A stretch of DNA of 64,000 bases from contig NZ_JAIWKS010000002.1 of the NCBI RefSeq assembly GCF_021271205.1, positions 186,001 to 250,000 on the forward strand, written 5' to 3'. The stretch is from Pseudomonas uvaldensis (lineage in GTDB: Bacteria; Pseudomonadota; Gammaproteobacteria; Pseudomonadales; Pseudomonadaceae). Both the position numbers and the translations under genes were made by a program. The notes beneath the pieces were generated by a model that was not told where the DNA came from, ran no database searches, and saw only the letters and a program-made list of their open reading frames with translations. Each line of letters begins with the position of its first letter. Position 1 is the stretch's first letter. Of this stretch, positions 40,382 through 48,863 are shown piece by piece.

Positions 40382-40433
40382 AGGCTCGGCGTCGTGCAGA
40401 AGATGTCTGGATGGGGGACCATCATGGGTGAGG

Positions 40434-43007
40434 TTATAGCCAGCGGGGCGTGGTGAAGAACGAGGCCATTTCCTTTCGAGCCAGGGCGGAGCCAAAGTAG
40501 GGGCCCTGGACATGGTCGCAAGCCACGCTGCGCAGTTGGCTGAATTGCCGGGCATTCTCGATGCCTTCGGCGGTGACCATCAGGCCGACGCTGCGACTCA
40601 GGCGGATCATTGCCAGGACGCCTTCCCGGTCGTGTTCCAGACCGAGTTGCGAAAGGATGTTGCGATCGAAGCGGATGCCATCGAACGGCTGGTTCAAGAC
40701 CTCGCGAAGGGAGGCAATGTTGGTGCCGAACTTATCGATGTTGATCCGCACGCCCAGGTCTTTGAGGGCGTGCAGGGTCGCGGCGACGGTCTTGTGGTCT
40801 ACCAGCAAAATGCCTTCGGCCACTTCCAGGATCAATCGATGGGGAGCCAGGCCGCTGGCCTCCAGGGTCGTTTGTACCTGGTTGAGCAGGAAGCCGCTGC
40901 TGAACCACTTGGGTGAAACCGCGAGCGAAACGCTGACCGGCATTGGCCAGCTTGCTGCTTCGTCACAGGTATTGGTCAATATCCATGTGCCCAGCTCTTC
41001 CAACTGGCCTGAAGTCTCGGCAACGGGAATGAAATCGGCACCGATCAACTCGCCTTTTTCGGGATGTTGCCAGAATATCTGGGCTTCGAAACCATGCAGT
41101 TGCTCGGCGTTCACATCGAAGCGGGGCAGGTAGCGCAGCTCCAGCTGATCCTGCTGCATTGCTGTACGAAGTTGCTGTTCGTACCGACGACGGTCCCGGG
41201 CCACGTGGCCCATGGCTTCCACGTATACACGCCAGGTGTTGCGGCCGGCGGCCTTGGCCGCATACAAGGCGATGTCGGCCTGGCGCAGCAGTTCGTCGGC
41301 ACGGTTTTCTCCGGGATGTGACCAGGCAACGCCGATGCTCACGCCCAGGTACAACGTGTTCCCGTCCAGATGCATGGGACGCTGCATGCAGGCGATCAGG
41401 CGTTTACACAACTGGTCGAGGTCCTGCGCATTGCCCGGCTCCGGCATGACGATGACGAACTCATCACCCCCCAGGCGCGCCACCAGATCGGTCTCGCGCA
41501 CGTTCTGCTGGAGAATATGCGCCACCTCTTTCAGTACCTTGTCCCCCACGGCATGTCCCAGGGAGTCGTTGACCGGCTTGAAGCGGTCCATGTCCAGGTT
41601 CAGCACGGCCAGCGACCTGCCGTCGACCGGATCCATGTGTTCGCTGAGGCAGTCAAACAACCGGTTGCGGTTGGCGAGCCCGGTCAGAGGATCGTGCAGG
41701 GAGAGATGCCTGATCTGTGCCAGTGCACGCAACTCCTCGGTAATGTCGGTGGCCGTGCCTCGAAAGCCCAGGGCGCCGGCCTCGATGGCGCGTACCGAAA
41801 GCTTACAGGTGCGTATGCGCTGGTTGTGTGCGGTGTATTCGCACAGCAGCGGAGAGGATGAGGTGTTGTTCGCGCCACCGAGCAACCATTGGGCGATGGA
41901 AATGGAGCCGCCGTGGGGGTGCAGCAACCTGTGCAGGGGTTTGCCCAGCCAATCGCCGGGGCTGAAGCCGGTCACCTGCTCGAAGCGCTCCGAAAGGTAG
42001 GTCAACGTCCCGGTCGAATCGACTTCCCACAGCCAATCGGATGACACTTCGGCAATGTCACGGAAACGCTCTTCACTGCGCTCCAAAGCCTTGCGGTGGG
42101 CCAGCAGGCTGTCGTATTGGCGTTGCTGGGCACGCAGCATCATCAGGGCGTGGCGCAGGACGGAGAGGGCAAGGATCACCAGGATCAACAGCGCCACGGC
42201 CAACAGTGGTAGCAGGACCTTGCGCAAATCGTTGCCAGGGGTCTGCGGTCGCCAGGCCAGGGCCTCCTGCGTCCGGTCATCCAGCAATACCTGAGCGGTA
42301 TCGCTCGGTCCAGGCGTCCTGGCGATATGGGCGTCGGGCAGGGCGAAGTCCCATGCAAGGTCTTGCAAGGCTGCTGGATCGAGGACTTTCACGAACAGCA
42401 GCAGGCTGGGCGGGCCGGGAATTTCGGACACGCTGTTGTCCGTACCAGTGGTGATGGCTGAAGCGGCGACGAATGCGGGCGCACCGTCGTGATGGGCCAT
42501 CTCGACAACGACCTCATCGCGATTTTCCGGGGCGCTGGCTTTTTTGCGCAGTGCACGCAGATCTCCCACCAGCCAACTATCGGCATCGACCTGGCTCACT
42601 TTTCCGTCGATCACTGAATAAACGGTCTTGCCGGTCGGGGAGAGGACAAACACGGCTTGGTAGCCGTAGAGCGAATAAACGCTGCTGCCGACGTTTTCCT
42701 GGTCATAAGCCCATTCCTTGTCCATTTCGACATGCAGATGCCGGTAGGCGTCGCTCCACTTGGAGTAGTCGCTCAGGTCGCGACCGATGCCGGTACGGAT
42801 GCCCTCGATGGCCCGTTGGGCGAAAAACAGGCTTTGTTCCCGCGCCCGCTGATCCTGGGCACGGGTGATGTTGAGCAGCACACCGATCGCCAGCGCGGAC
42901 ATGACAAACAGCAGGAGCATGATGGCCGGGAAGGTGCGTCGAGTGAAGCTACGGGTTGGCAATCCCGGGGCCAGGTCGGTGGAGTGGTTGCCAGCATCTT
43001 CGGTCAT
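40434..43007 (-). CDS. CHASE4-PAS-GGDEF-EAL membrane protein with degenerate EAL domain
   Basis: 857 aa. The ATG at 43007 (MTEDAGNHS) was chosen over the in-frame TTG at 43013. TM1 (IMLLLFVMSALAIGVLL) is followed by a periplasmic CHASE4-like domain (SDYSKWSDAYRHLH), TM2 (LLPLLAVALLILVILAL), a PAS domain (AEVSSDWLWEVDSTGTLTYL), GGDEF and EAL. The cyclase site GGDEF is intact, and RETD five residues before it forms an inhibitory I-site. In the EAL domain the signature reads EAQ instead of EAL, DDFG is DKFG, and the late KxD lysine is Arg (RFDRN). Phosphodiesterase activity is therefore doubtful. It is divergent from the metallophore operon. Confidence 0.92.
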   Translation of the reverse strand: MTEDAGNHSTDLAPGLPTRSFTRRTFPAIMLLLFVMSALAIGVLLNITRAQDQRAREQSLFFAQRAIEGIRTGIGRDLSDYSKWSDAYRHLHVEMDKEWAYDQENVGSSVYSLYGYQAVFVLSPTGKTVYSVIDGKVSQVDADSWLVGDLRALRKKASAPENRDEVVVEMAHHDGAPAFVAASAITTGTDNSVSEIPGPPSLLLFVKVLDPAALQDLAWDFALPDAHIARTPGPSDTAQVLLDDRTQEALAWRPQTPGNDLRKVLLPLLAVALLILVILALSVLRHALMMLRAQQRQYDSLLAHRKALERSEERFRDIAEVSSDWLWEVDSTGTLTYLSERFEQVTGFSPGDWLGKPLHRLLHPHGGSISIAQWLLGGANNTSSSPLLCEYTAHNQRIRTCKLSVRAIEAGALGFRGTATDITEELRALAQIRHLSLHDPLTGLANRNRLFDCLSEHMDPVDGRSLAVLNLDMDRFKPVNDSLGHAVGDKVLKEVAHILQQNVRETDLVARLGGDEFVIVMPEPGNAQDLDQLCKRLIACMQRPMHLDGNTLYLGVSIGVAWSHPGENRADELLRQADIALYAAKAAGRNTWRVYVEAMGHVARDRRRYEQQLRTAMQQDQLELRYLPRFDVNAEQLHGFEAQIFWQHPEKGELIGADFIPVAETSGQLEELGTWILTNTCDEAASWPMPVSVSLAVSPKWFSSGFLLNQVQTTLEASGLAPHRLILEVAEGILLVDHKTVAATLHALKDLGVRINIDKFGTNIASLREVLNQPFDGIRFDRNILSQLGLEHDREGVLAMIRLSRSVGLMVTAEGIENARQFSQLRSVACDHVQGPYFGSALARKEMASFFTTPRWL

Positions 43008-43102
43008 AAACAAGCCATCAGCTAAAACGCAGAATATCCCGCATGCCGTGGTATCGGCTGACCGATCGATTTACTTAGGCATTAGCAAGCATGAGCCCTG
43101 GC

Positions 43103-43181
43103 TTGTATCGCAGTGTGTACCGGGGCTGCGCCGATACATCTACTTGCCTTCCCCTTCATCGATGACACAGCCCGGATACAC
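43103..43181. promoter_or_regulatory. Clustered GTATC/GATACA sites upstream of the metallophore operon
   Basis: TTGTATCGCAGTGTG (43103-43117), GATACAT (43133-43139) and GGATACAC (43174-43181) lie 80-160 bp upstream of the precursor gene. TTGTATYGCAGTGTR recurs at 48307-48321 and GGATACAC at 48335-48342, upstream of the response regulator and DUF2790 genes. The arrangement suggests a shared activator site, perhaps of the nearby response regulator (inference). Confidence 0.5.
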
Positions 43182-43262
43182 GCCGCAGATTAACTACGCC
43201 AGCCAGCCGCTGCCGAGCCTCGGTAACGGAGACTGGCGCAATGATCTTTCGAGGAATACCCC

Positions 43263-43664
43263 ATGCTTAACTTCTCGCGCAATTCATCCCTGGCACTCGG
43301 TCTGGCCCTGGTCGGCGGCCTTGGCCTTTCCAGCGCGGCATCGGCTCTGACCATGAATGACCTGGCCCAGGGCTATACCCTGGCGGCGGCCGACACGGCG
43401 AAGAAACCTGTCGAAGGCAAGTGCGGCGAAGGTAAATGCGGCGAAGACAAGTTCGCAAAAACCGATACCAATCACGACGGCAAGGTTTCGCGTGACGAGT
43501 TCATTGCCGCCGCACCGGAACGCGCAGCCGAGTTCGACAAGATCGACGCTGACCACGATGGCGGCATTTCCTTGCCGGAAGCCAAGCAATACCTGTCGAC
43601 CCAGGCGAAAAGCGCCGAAGGTAAATGCGGCGAAGGCAAGTGCGGAGCGGCTATCGAGTCCTGA
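43263..43664 (+). CDS. HvfA/bufferin-type RiPP metallophore precursor with two EF-hands
   Basis: 133 aa. A Sec-type signal (NSSLALGLALVGGLGLSSAA, cut near residue 28) is followed by a first pair of EGKCG motifs at residues 51-60. Two EF-hand loops follow: 68-79 (D68, N70, D72, G73, E79) and 95-106 (D95, D97, D99, G100, E106). A second EGKCG pair is at 119-128. The only cysteines are 54, 59, 122 and 127, all in these motifs. In the HvfA/bufferin family, DUF692 (MNIO) enzymes convert EGKCG cysteines to oxazolone/thioamide groups that bind copper, and the product is exported to the periplasm. The downstream genes are the cognate maturase and partner. Two calcium-type loops set it apart from the simple EGKCG peptides. 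Confidence 0.88.
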   Translation: MLNFSRNSSLALGLALVGGLGLSSAASALTMNDLAQGYTLAAADTAKKPVEGKCGEGKCGEDKFAKTDTNHDGKVSRDEFIAAAPERAAEFDKIDADHDGGISLPEAKQYLSTQAKSAEGKCGEGKCGAAIES

Positions 43665-43683
43665 TTCACGGCTTGAACAGCGC

Positions 43684-43718
43684 CATGCCTGTGGGAGCAG
43701 GTTCGCTCCCCGGGCATG
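43684..43718 (+). promoter_or_regulatory. Hairpin between precursor and maturase genes
   Basis: CATGCC (43684-43689) pairs with GGCATG (43713-43718), and GGGAGC (43693-43698) with GCTCCC (43705-43710), giving an imperfect stem with a small internal loop. It resembles a REP arm and has no T-tract. It begins about 20 bp after the precursor stop. By analogy with other RiPP operons it could favour precursor over maturase expression (inference). Confidence 0.55.
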
Positions 43719-43746
43719 GGTTTCTTGACTGCCAAGGAGACGTGCC

Positions 43747-44640
43747 ATGTCCCAGCGTTTATCCCCTCTTTTGTATGAACCCAGTCGTCAGGAAGCGCCC
43801 TTGCTTCCCAGGCCATCCGCCGGACTTGGCCTGCGACGAGGATTACTCGACGCACTGCGCGAGGCGCCGGCGGGGGACTTCGACTTTCTCGAAGTTGCCC
43901 CGGAAAACTGGATCGCAATAGGCGGCGCCCATGGCGCCGCTTTGCATTGGTTGGCCGAGCGCTATCCGCTGTCTTGTCATGGGCTGTCGCTGTCCCTGGG
44001 CGGTCCGGCGCCTCTGGACCTGGCGTTCCTCGGCCAGGTACGCGACTTTCTGGACCGCTTCAATGTGCCAATCTACAGCGAACACCTGAGCTACTGTGGC
44101 GATGAGGGCCATTTGTACGATCTGCTGCCGCTGCCTTTCACCGAAGAAGCGGTGCGGCACGTGGCCGCCCGGATCCGCCAGGCCCAGGATGTACTGGGCC
44201 GGCGCTTGGCGGTGGAAAACGTCTCTTATTACGCAGCACCTCAACAGGACATGACCGAGCTGGAATTCACCAACGCGGTTTTGCGCGAGGCGGACTGTGA
44301 CCTGTTGCTGGACGTCAACAATGTGTACGTCAACTCGGTCAACCACGGCTTCGATCCCCAGGCCTTCCTGGCCGGACTCGAGCCTGGATGCGTGGTCGCC
44401 ATGCACGTGGCCGGGCACTATGACCAATCCGACAGCTTGATCATCGACAGCCATGGCGCCCCGGTCAAACCGGTGGTCTGGTCCCTCCTGGCCCAGGCCT
44501 ACGAGCGTTTCGGTGTCCAGCCGACCTTGCTCGAACGGGACTTCAATTTCCCGCCGTACGCGGCACTGGTGGCCGAATTGCAGACGATTCGTCAGTTGCA
44601 GCGACAGACCGGCGTCCGGCAGGCGGTGCCCCATGACTGA
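43747..44640 (+). CDS. DUF692 / MNIO-family RiPP maturase (HvfB/BufB type)
   Basis: A 297-aa TIM-barrel, multinuclear non-heme iron oxidative enzyme. Conserved metal-site motifs are visible: [33 protein letters not shown] (His), ENVSYY (Glu), [14 protein letters not shown] (Asp, Asn, His) and HVAGH plus DSHGAPV (His, Asp, His). By family it modifies the EGKCG cysteines of the upstream precursor. A strong GGAG ribosome site precedes the ATG. The stop overlaps the start of the partner gene by 8 bp. The chain length is normal. Confidence 0.93.
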   Translation: MSQRLSPLLYEPSRQEAPLLPRPSAGLGLRRGLLDALREAPAGDFDFLEVAPENWIAIGGAHGAALHWLAERYPLSCHGLSLSLGGPAPLDLAFLGQVRDFLDRFNVPIYSEHLSYCGDEGHLYDLLPLPFTEEAVRHVAARIRQAQDVLGRRLAVENVSYYAAPQQDMTELEFTNAVLREADCDLLLDVNNVYVNSVNHGFDPQAFLAGLEPGCVVAMHVAGHYDQSDSLIIDSHGAPVKPVVWSLLAQAYERFGVQPTLLERDFNFPPYAALVAELQTIRQLQRQTGVRQAVPHD

Positions 44641-45379
44641 CGCCCGGCAAACGTTGCATCAGCAGCAACAGGCCCTGACACGCTACCTGCGCGACCCTGA
44701 GCACTGCCCGGTTCCGGAGGGCATGGACGGCGCGCGGGCGCAGGTGTATCGCGACCTGATCTTCGAGAACATGCGCTCGTTGCTCAGCGGGACCTTTCCG
44801 GTGCTGGTGAGCCTGTTGGGGCAGGAGGCCTGGCGCGCCACGGTGCGCGGCTTCCTGCGCGAGCATCGTTGCGTCACGCCCCGGTTCGGGGAAGTCGCGG
44901 AGGAGTTCGTGGGCTATCTGACGACCCGGCAATCGCCGGACTCGCCGCCGTTCATGGCTGAGCTGGCGCATTACGAGTGGGTCGAAATGGCGCTGCTGCA
45001 ATCGCAAGCCCAATCGCTGCCGCCCAGTGATGAAGCACTGTTGCTCGACCGACCCCTGTGTATCTCGCCCCTGGCCTGGCCGTTGGCCTATCAATGGCCG
45101 GTGCATCGCCTGGCAACCGACTATCAGCCTTCGACACCGCCGCCTCAGCCGACGCTGTTGCTGATCCGGCGCACGCCTGGGTTCGAGGTGCGCTTTTCCG
45201 AGCTCAGCCCGTTGGCCTGGCGGCTATTGGAGCGCATCGAGGCATTTGCGGGATTGGACGGGCGAGGGCAGCTACTGGGGCTGGCGCGGGAGGCGGGGGT
45301 GAATTCGTTCGAGTTCATGGACAGTGCGGTGGCGTTGCTGCGGCGGATGCTGGCTGAAGGGGTAGTCGGCGTTCGGTGA
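44633..45379 (+). CDS. DUF2063 partner protein (HvfC/BufC type)
   Basis: A 248-aa protein. The start at 44633 ([20 protein letters not shown]) overlaps the maturase stop by 8 bp; the longer frame to 44453 is read-through of that gene in another frame. The N-terminal half is the helical DUF2063 domain ([32 protein letters not shown]), which in this family binds the precursor and docks it on the MNIO enzyme. The C-terminal half is a beta-rich recognition-type domain ending in a winged-helix-like stretch. Together with 43263 and 43747 it completes the precursor-maturase-partner trio. Confidence 0.9.
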   Translation: MTDARQTLHQQQQALTRYLRDPEHCPVPEGMDGARAQVYRDLIFENMRSLLSGTFPVLVSLLGQEAWRATVRGFLREHRCVTPRFGEVAEEFVGYLTTRQSPDSPPFMAELAHYEWVEMALLQSQAQSLPPSDEALLLDRPLCISPLAWPLAYQWPVHRLATDYQPSTPPPQPTLLLIRRTPGFEVRFSELSPLAWRLLERIEAFAGLDGRGQLLGLAREAGVNSFEFMDSAVALLRRMLAEGVVGVR

Positions 45380-45382
45380 AAA

Positions 45383-45476
45383 CCTGTGGGAGCGGGCTTG
45401 CTCGCGAAGACGTCGGCACATTCAGTATCCAAGTGCCAGATAGACCGCTTTCGCGAGCAAGCCCGCTCTCACAGGG
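45383..45476. repeat. REPIN (paired inverted REP) between the DUF2063 and DoxX genes
   Basis: TGTGGGAGCGGGCTTGCTCG in the first arm and the inverted GCGAGCAAGCCCGCTCTCAC in the second flank about 40 bp of spacer. The spacer (GACGTCGGCACATTC...GCCAGATAGACCG) is closely related to that of the REPIN at 59643-59732, so they are two copies of one mobile family. It separates convergent genes. Confidence 0.9.
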
Positions 45477-45483
45477 ACCCGTG

Positions 45484-45999
45484 TCAGGCTTTGTTGTGGC
45501 GGTGCAACACGGTTTTAAGCAGCGCATCCACACTCAACTTTCCCGCCCCCTGCAACACCAGCGGCAGCAATGCCACCAGATAGATCAACGGCAGCTTGAA
45601 GTTGCCATGACCTTTGTTGGTTATCGCATAGCCCTGGGCCAGTTCGCTCAGGGTCGACCAGTCCGCCGGCCAGTGCACGGCCGCAGTGGCCACCACCGTG
45701 ACGATGATCAGCACCAGCGCCGAGAAGCGGGTGCCCAGGCCGATCAGCAGGGCGAGGGCACAGATCAGTTCGGCCCACATCGACAGTTCCCAGTTCCAGC
45801 TCGCCGGCAGTTGATCGAAGGGAAACGGAAACGCGGACTGGATGTCGGCGAACCAGTTCTGGCCGTTCCATTTTTCCAGACCGGATTCGAAGAACTCCCA
45901 GGCCAGGAACAACCGCAAGCCCAGGGGCGCGAGCCATGGGCCGGCCTGATCAAGAGGGGTGTGCAATGTTTTCAGGGTGTTTGAAACGGTGGGGTACAT
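45484..45999 (-). CDS. DoxX-family membrane protein (HvfX-like)
   Basis: 171 aa with four hydrophobic segments ([71 protein letters not shown]). This is the DoxX fold, with the typical [10 protein letters not shown] after helix 1. A GGAGATC ribosome site precedes the ATG. DoxX proteins are frequent companions of DUF692/DUF2063 RiPP operons. Here the gene is convergent with the partner gene and set off by a REPIN, so it is a separate transcript. Confidence 0.85.
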   Translation of the reverse strand: MYPTVSNTLKTLHTPLDQAGPWLAPLGLRLFLAWEFFESGLEKWNGQNWFADIQSAFPFPFDQLPASWNWELSMWAELICALALLIGLGTRFSALVLIIVTVVATAAVHWPADWSTLSELAQGYAITNKGHGNFKLPLIYLVALLPLVLQGAGKLSVDALLKTVLHRHNKA

Positions 46000-46175
46000 G
46001 GCGGATCTCCTTGGGACCGGCGGTACGCGCCGGGAACACCAGGGAGTCTTTCAAACGGGTGTAAGCAGCGTGTGTCGCCAGAGAGGCGCCTTGCAACGTT
46101 GTGTAAGCCGGACACTAGCAGACACACAGTCATACAAATCCGTTGCACCGCAAACCCTTTCGGGAGCGGTGCATC

Positions 46176-47498
46176 TCAGCTTGCATGAGCGACTTGGCGA
46201 CTCAGCCGCAACTCGGCGCACAATCCGCCGCCCTCCCGATTGCTCAGGGTCAGCGAGCCGCCCATGGCGATCGCCAGTTGCTGGGCGATAGCCAGGCCCA
46301 ACCCGGTACCGCCGGTTTCGCGGTTGCGCGAGCTTTCCACCCGGTAGAACGGCTTGAGGACTTCAGCCAGTTCCTGTTCGCTGATGCCGGGACCGCGGTC
46401 CAGTACCCGGATCGCCAGTTGGCCACTGCGGTCTTCCTGCACCTCGATCCGGGCCGCGCCGCCGAACTTGAGCGCGTTGTCCACCAGATTGACCAGCACC
46501 CGGCGCAAGGCATGGGGGCGGGTGTCGATGACGGCAGTGTACTTTGTGCAAAGCTGCACATCCTGGCCGGTGTCCTGGTAGTCGAAGACCAGACTGTCGA
46601 GAAACGCGTCCAGGTTGATGCGACAACTGGCCTCGGTTGCGCCATGGATGCTGCGGGCGTAGGCCACGCCTTCGCGCACCAGATGCTCCATTTCAGTCAA
46701 ATCGCTGCACAGCTTGTCCTTTTCGAGGCCGTCGTCCATGAACTCCGCGCGCAGCTTCATGCGGGTGATGGGCGTCTGCAAATCATGGGAAATGGCCGCC
46801 AGCAGTTGCATGCGCTCCTTGAGATAGGCAGCGATGCGGTCCTGCATGGCATTGAAGGCCTTGGCGGCGTGGACCACTTCGGTCGGTCCCTTTTCGTCGA
46901 GACGCATGCCGTGGGCGTTCGGATCGAGGGTTTCTACCGCCTGGGCCAACCGGGTCAACGGGCGGACAGCGATGCGTACCGCCAGCCAGGTGCAGCCGAT
47001 CAACAGCGCCAACTGCCCCAGCAGTACCACCGGCAACCAAGGGGAAAGGGGCATCATGGCCGGGCGGACATCGATGGTCAGCGGACTGCCGTCCTTCAGG
47101 CGCAAATGAGCCTGGTAGTGTTTTTGCGGTCCGGGGATGTCGGTGAAGGTCAGTGCATAGGCCTGGCCGACGGCCTCTTGGATCGAGCTGACCGACACGG
47201 GCGCGTCGTCGGGCACCATGGGCTGGCCCGGCAGGCCTTCGTCGAGCAGATACCCGTAGTTGCGCCGTGTGAGTTGAGGCAGCCACGCGGGGCGCTCGGC
47301 AGCGGGCAGGCGGTCGAGAATGGCGACGGAAGTCGAGACATCGGTTTCCAGATTGCCAAGCATGGTGGTCTTTGCCGTCTGGTAGCGCTCGTAATACTGG
47401 ACGCCGAAAGACAGGCCCTGGGCCAGGATCAGGCCGATCAGGAAGATCAGCGACAGCCTCGACGCGAGGGTCCGCGGCCAACGCAGTGGCAGGTTCAT
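46176..47498 (-). CDS. Sensor histidine kinase (EnvZ/RstB type)
   Basis: 440 aa. TM1 (SLIFLIGLILAQGLSFGV), a periplasmic sensor of about 130 aa, TM2 (VVLLGQLALLIGCTWLAV) and a HAMP domain come first. HisKA follows with phospho-acceptor SHDLQTPITRMK, then the ATPase with N box VNLVDNALKF, G1 DRGPGI and G2 GGTGLGLAIA. It overlaps the response-regulator stop by 4 bp and is its partner. The signal sensed cannot be read. Location next to the metallophore and redox genes suggests metal or oxidative envelope stress (inference). Confidence 0.93.
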   Translation of the reverse strand: MNLPLRWPRTLASRLSLIFLIGLILAQGLSFGVQYYERYQTAKTTMLGNLETDVSTSVAILDRLPAAERPAWLPQLTRRNYGYLLDEGLPGQPMVPDDAPVSVSSIQEAVGQAYALTFTDIPGPQKHYQAHLRLKDGSPLTIDVRPAMMPLSPWLPVVLLGQLALLIGCTWLAVRIAVRPLTRLAQAVETLDPNAHGMRLDEKGPTEVVHAAKAFNAMQDRIAAYLKERMQLLAAISHDLQTPITRMKLRAEFMDDGLEKDKLCSDLTEMEHLVREGVAYARSIHGATEASCRINLDAFLDSLVFDYQDTGQDVQLCTKYTAVIDTRPHALRRVLVNLVDNALKFGGAARIEVQEDRSGQLAIRVLDRGPGISEQELAEVLKPFYRVESSRNRETGGTGLGLAIAQQLAIAMGGSLTLSNREGGGLCAELRLSRQVAHAS

Positions 47499-48235
47499 AC
47501 CGAAGCCTCGAGAATCTCAACCGGCAGCGAGAACACATAGCCTTCGCTGCGCACGGTCTTGATATAGGCCGGCTCGCGGGCGTCATCCAGCAGGCGCTGG
47601 CGCAGCCGGCTGACCAGCAGGTCGATGGAGCGATCGAACAGGTCGGCGTCCCGGCCCTGGGTCAGGTTCAGCAGTTGGTCGCGGTTGAGCACCCGCTGCG
47701 GATGATCGAGGAACACCCGCAACAGTCGGTATTCCGCACCGCTGAGGGCGACCATGGTGCCGTCGGTATCGAGCAGATGCCGGGCCGTGGTGTCCAGGCG
47801 CCAGCGGCCGAATGCCAGCAGGCGACCGCTTTCGGTGACCACCAGGTTGGGCGGCAGCATGCGGGTACGACGCAGCACGGCATTGATGCGGGCCAGCAGT
47901 TCACGGGCGGCGAAGGGTTTGACCAGGTAATCGTCGGCGCCCATTTCCAGGCCGATGATCCGGTCGGTTTCGTCGTTGCGGGCGGTGAGCATCAGTACCG
48001 GCGTGGCTTTGTGCTTGCCGGCGCGCAGTTCCCGGCACAGTACCAGGCCGTCATCGCCGGGCATCATGATATCCAGCACGATCAGGTCCACCGGGGTGGT
48101 TTCCAGGAAGGCGCGCATCTGCCGGCCATCGGCGACGACGGTGGTGCGCAGGCCGTTTTTCTTCAAGTAATTGCCAACCAGCTCTCTGATCTCGCGATCG
48201 TCATCCACTATCAGCACATGATCGACATGATCCAT
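47495..48235 (-). CDS. OmpR-family response regulator
   Basis: 246 aa. The receiver domain opens VLIVDDDREIRELV and has acceptor Asp in IVLDIMMPGDDG, the switch Thr in MLTARND and Lys in YLVKPF. The C-terminal winged helix has DRSIDLLVSRLRQRL and IKTVRSEGYVF. It is cotranscribed with the kinase (4-bp overlap). The GATACA-rich region just upstream may be its own site, which would be autoregulation (inference). Confidence 0.94.
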   Translation of the reverse strand: MDHVDHVLIVDDDREIRELVGNYLKKNGLRTTVVADGRQMRAFLETTPVDLIVLDIMMPGDDGLVLCRELRAGKHKATPVLMLTARNDETDRIIGLEMGADDYLVKPFAARELLARINAVLRRTRMLPPNLVVTESGRLLAFGRWRLDTTARHLLDTDGTMVALSGAEYRLLRVFLDHPQRVLNRDQLLNLTQGRDADLFDRSIDLLVSRLRQRLLDDAREPAYIKTVRSEGYVFSLPVEILEASV

Positions 48236-48306
48236 GATGTTCAGCCCCTTATGGCGGTTCGTTGGTGGTCAGTCTACAGACGCCGGCCGGCCTGGCCCGA
48301 GACGGA

Positions 48307-48380
48307 TTGTATTGCAGTGTATCTGGCGCACGACGGATACACAGCGATGCAAAAAGCCGGCGGGTTCGATACAGCCGCGA
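48307..48380. promoter_or_regulatory. GTATC/GATACA cluster between the response regulator and DUF2790 genes
   Basis: Contains TTGTATTGCAGTGTA (48307-48321), the inverted pair GTGTATC/GATACAC (48317-48323 and 48336-48342, 12-bp spacer) and a further CGATACA near 48367. The first element matches 43103-43117 at 13 of 15 positions. It lies between divergent genes and could serve both. Confidence 0.5.
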
Positions 48381-48488
48381 TACCTCAAGGGCATTCAATG
48401 GCTTCCAACGAGGCAACCCTAGGCTTTTCAGACAGAGCCTGGGGCCTCGACAGAAAACCAGACCATTGAATGAATCGAGGACCGCGCC

Positions 48489-48752
48489 ATGAACACCAAA
48501 GCCATCTACGCCACTTGCCTTTTCGCCGCGCTGAACATCTGCACCCTGTCGGCCCGGGCCGAAAGTAATGTCCAGGCGCAAACCTATAGCTACGGCACCC
48601 ACCTGGATATTCAGAAGGTGCTATCCATCAGCGAAGACGCCAATCCGGCTTGCGGAGTGGTGAATGCGCGCATGACCTATCTGGACTCGGCAGGACACGA
48701 GCAGGCACTGGATTACCGCAAGTTTTCAGATAACTGCCATGAAGACAATTGA
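48489..48752 (+). CDS. DUF2790 small exported protein
   Basis: 87 aa with a signal peptide (MNTKAIYATCLFAALNICTL, cut after ARA) and a mature 60-aa domain carrying YGTHLDIQKVLSI, NPACGVVNARMTYLDS and two cysteines likely to pair (CGV...DNCHE). DUF2790 proteins are common, small, periplasmic Pseudomonas proteins, often found beside metal-responsive two-component systems (family knowledge). Function unknown. It has its own promoter region shared with the divergent response regulator. Confidence 0.85.
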   Translation: MNTKAIYATCLFAALNICTLSARAESNVQAQTYSYGTHLDIQKVLSISEDANPACGVVNARMTYLDSAGHEQALDYRKFSDNCHEDN

Positions 48753-48774
48753 ATCCAGAATCTCATAAATATCG

Positions 48775-48802
48775 GATAACTCATTGTATTTAAATAGTTA
48801 TC
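48775..48802. promoter_or_regulatory. Inverted repeat upstream of the DipZ-like gene
   Basis: GATAACT (48775-48781) and AGTTATC (48796-48802) form a 7-bp inverted repeat with a 14-bp AT-rich spacer (CATTGTATTTAAAT). It lies 60-90 bp upstream of the ATG and could be an operator overlapping a promoter. There is no T-tract, so a terminator is unlikely. Confidence 0.35.
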
Positions 48803-48863
48803 GTTGTTGAGATAGACCGTTCCCTGGCTTTACGAGTCTGCCAGTCTCCCTTTGAGGTGTGCC

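Noticed and set aside
43263..43664. Precursor considered as a plain EF-hand calcium protein
   Set aside because: The four EGKCG motifs and the immediately following DUF692 and DUF2063 genes make a RiPP precursor the better explanation.
45383..45476. REPIN considered as an insertion sequence or CRISPR repeat
   Set aside because: It is a pair of inverted REP arms with no transposase and no direct-repeat array.
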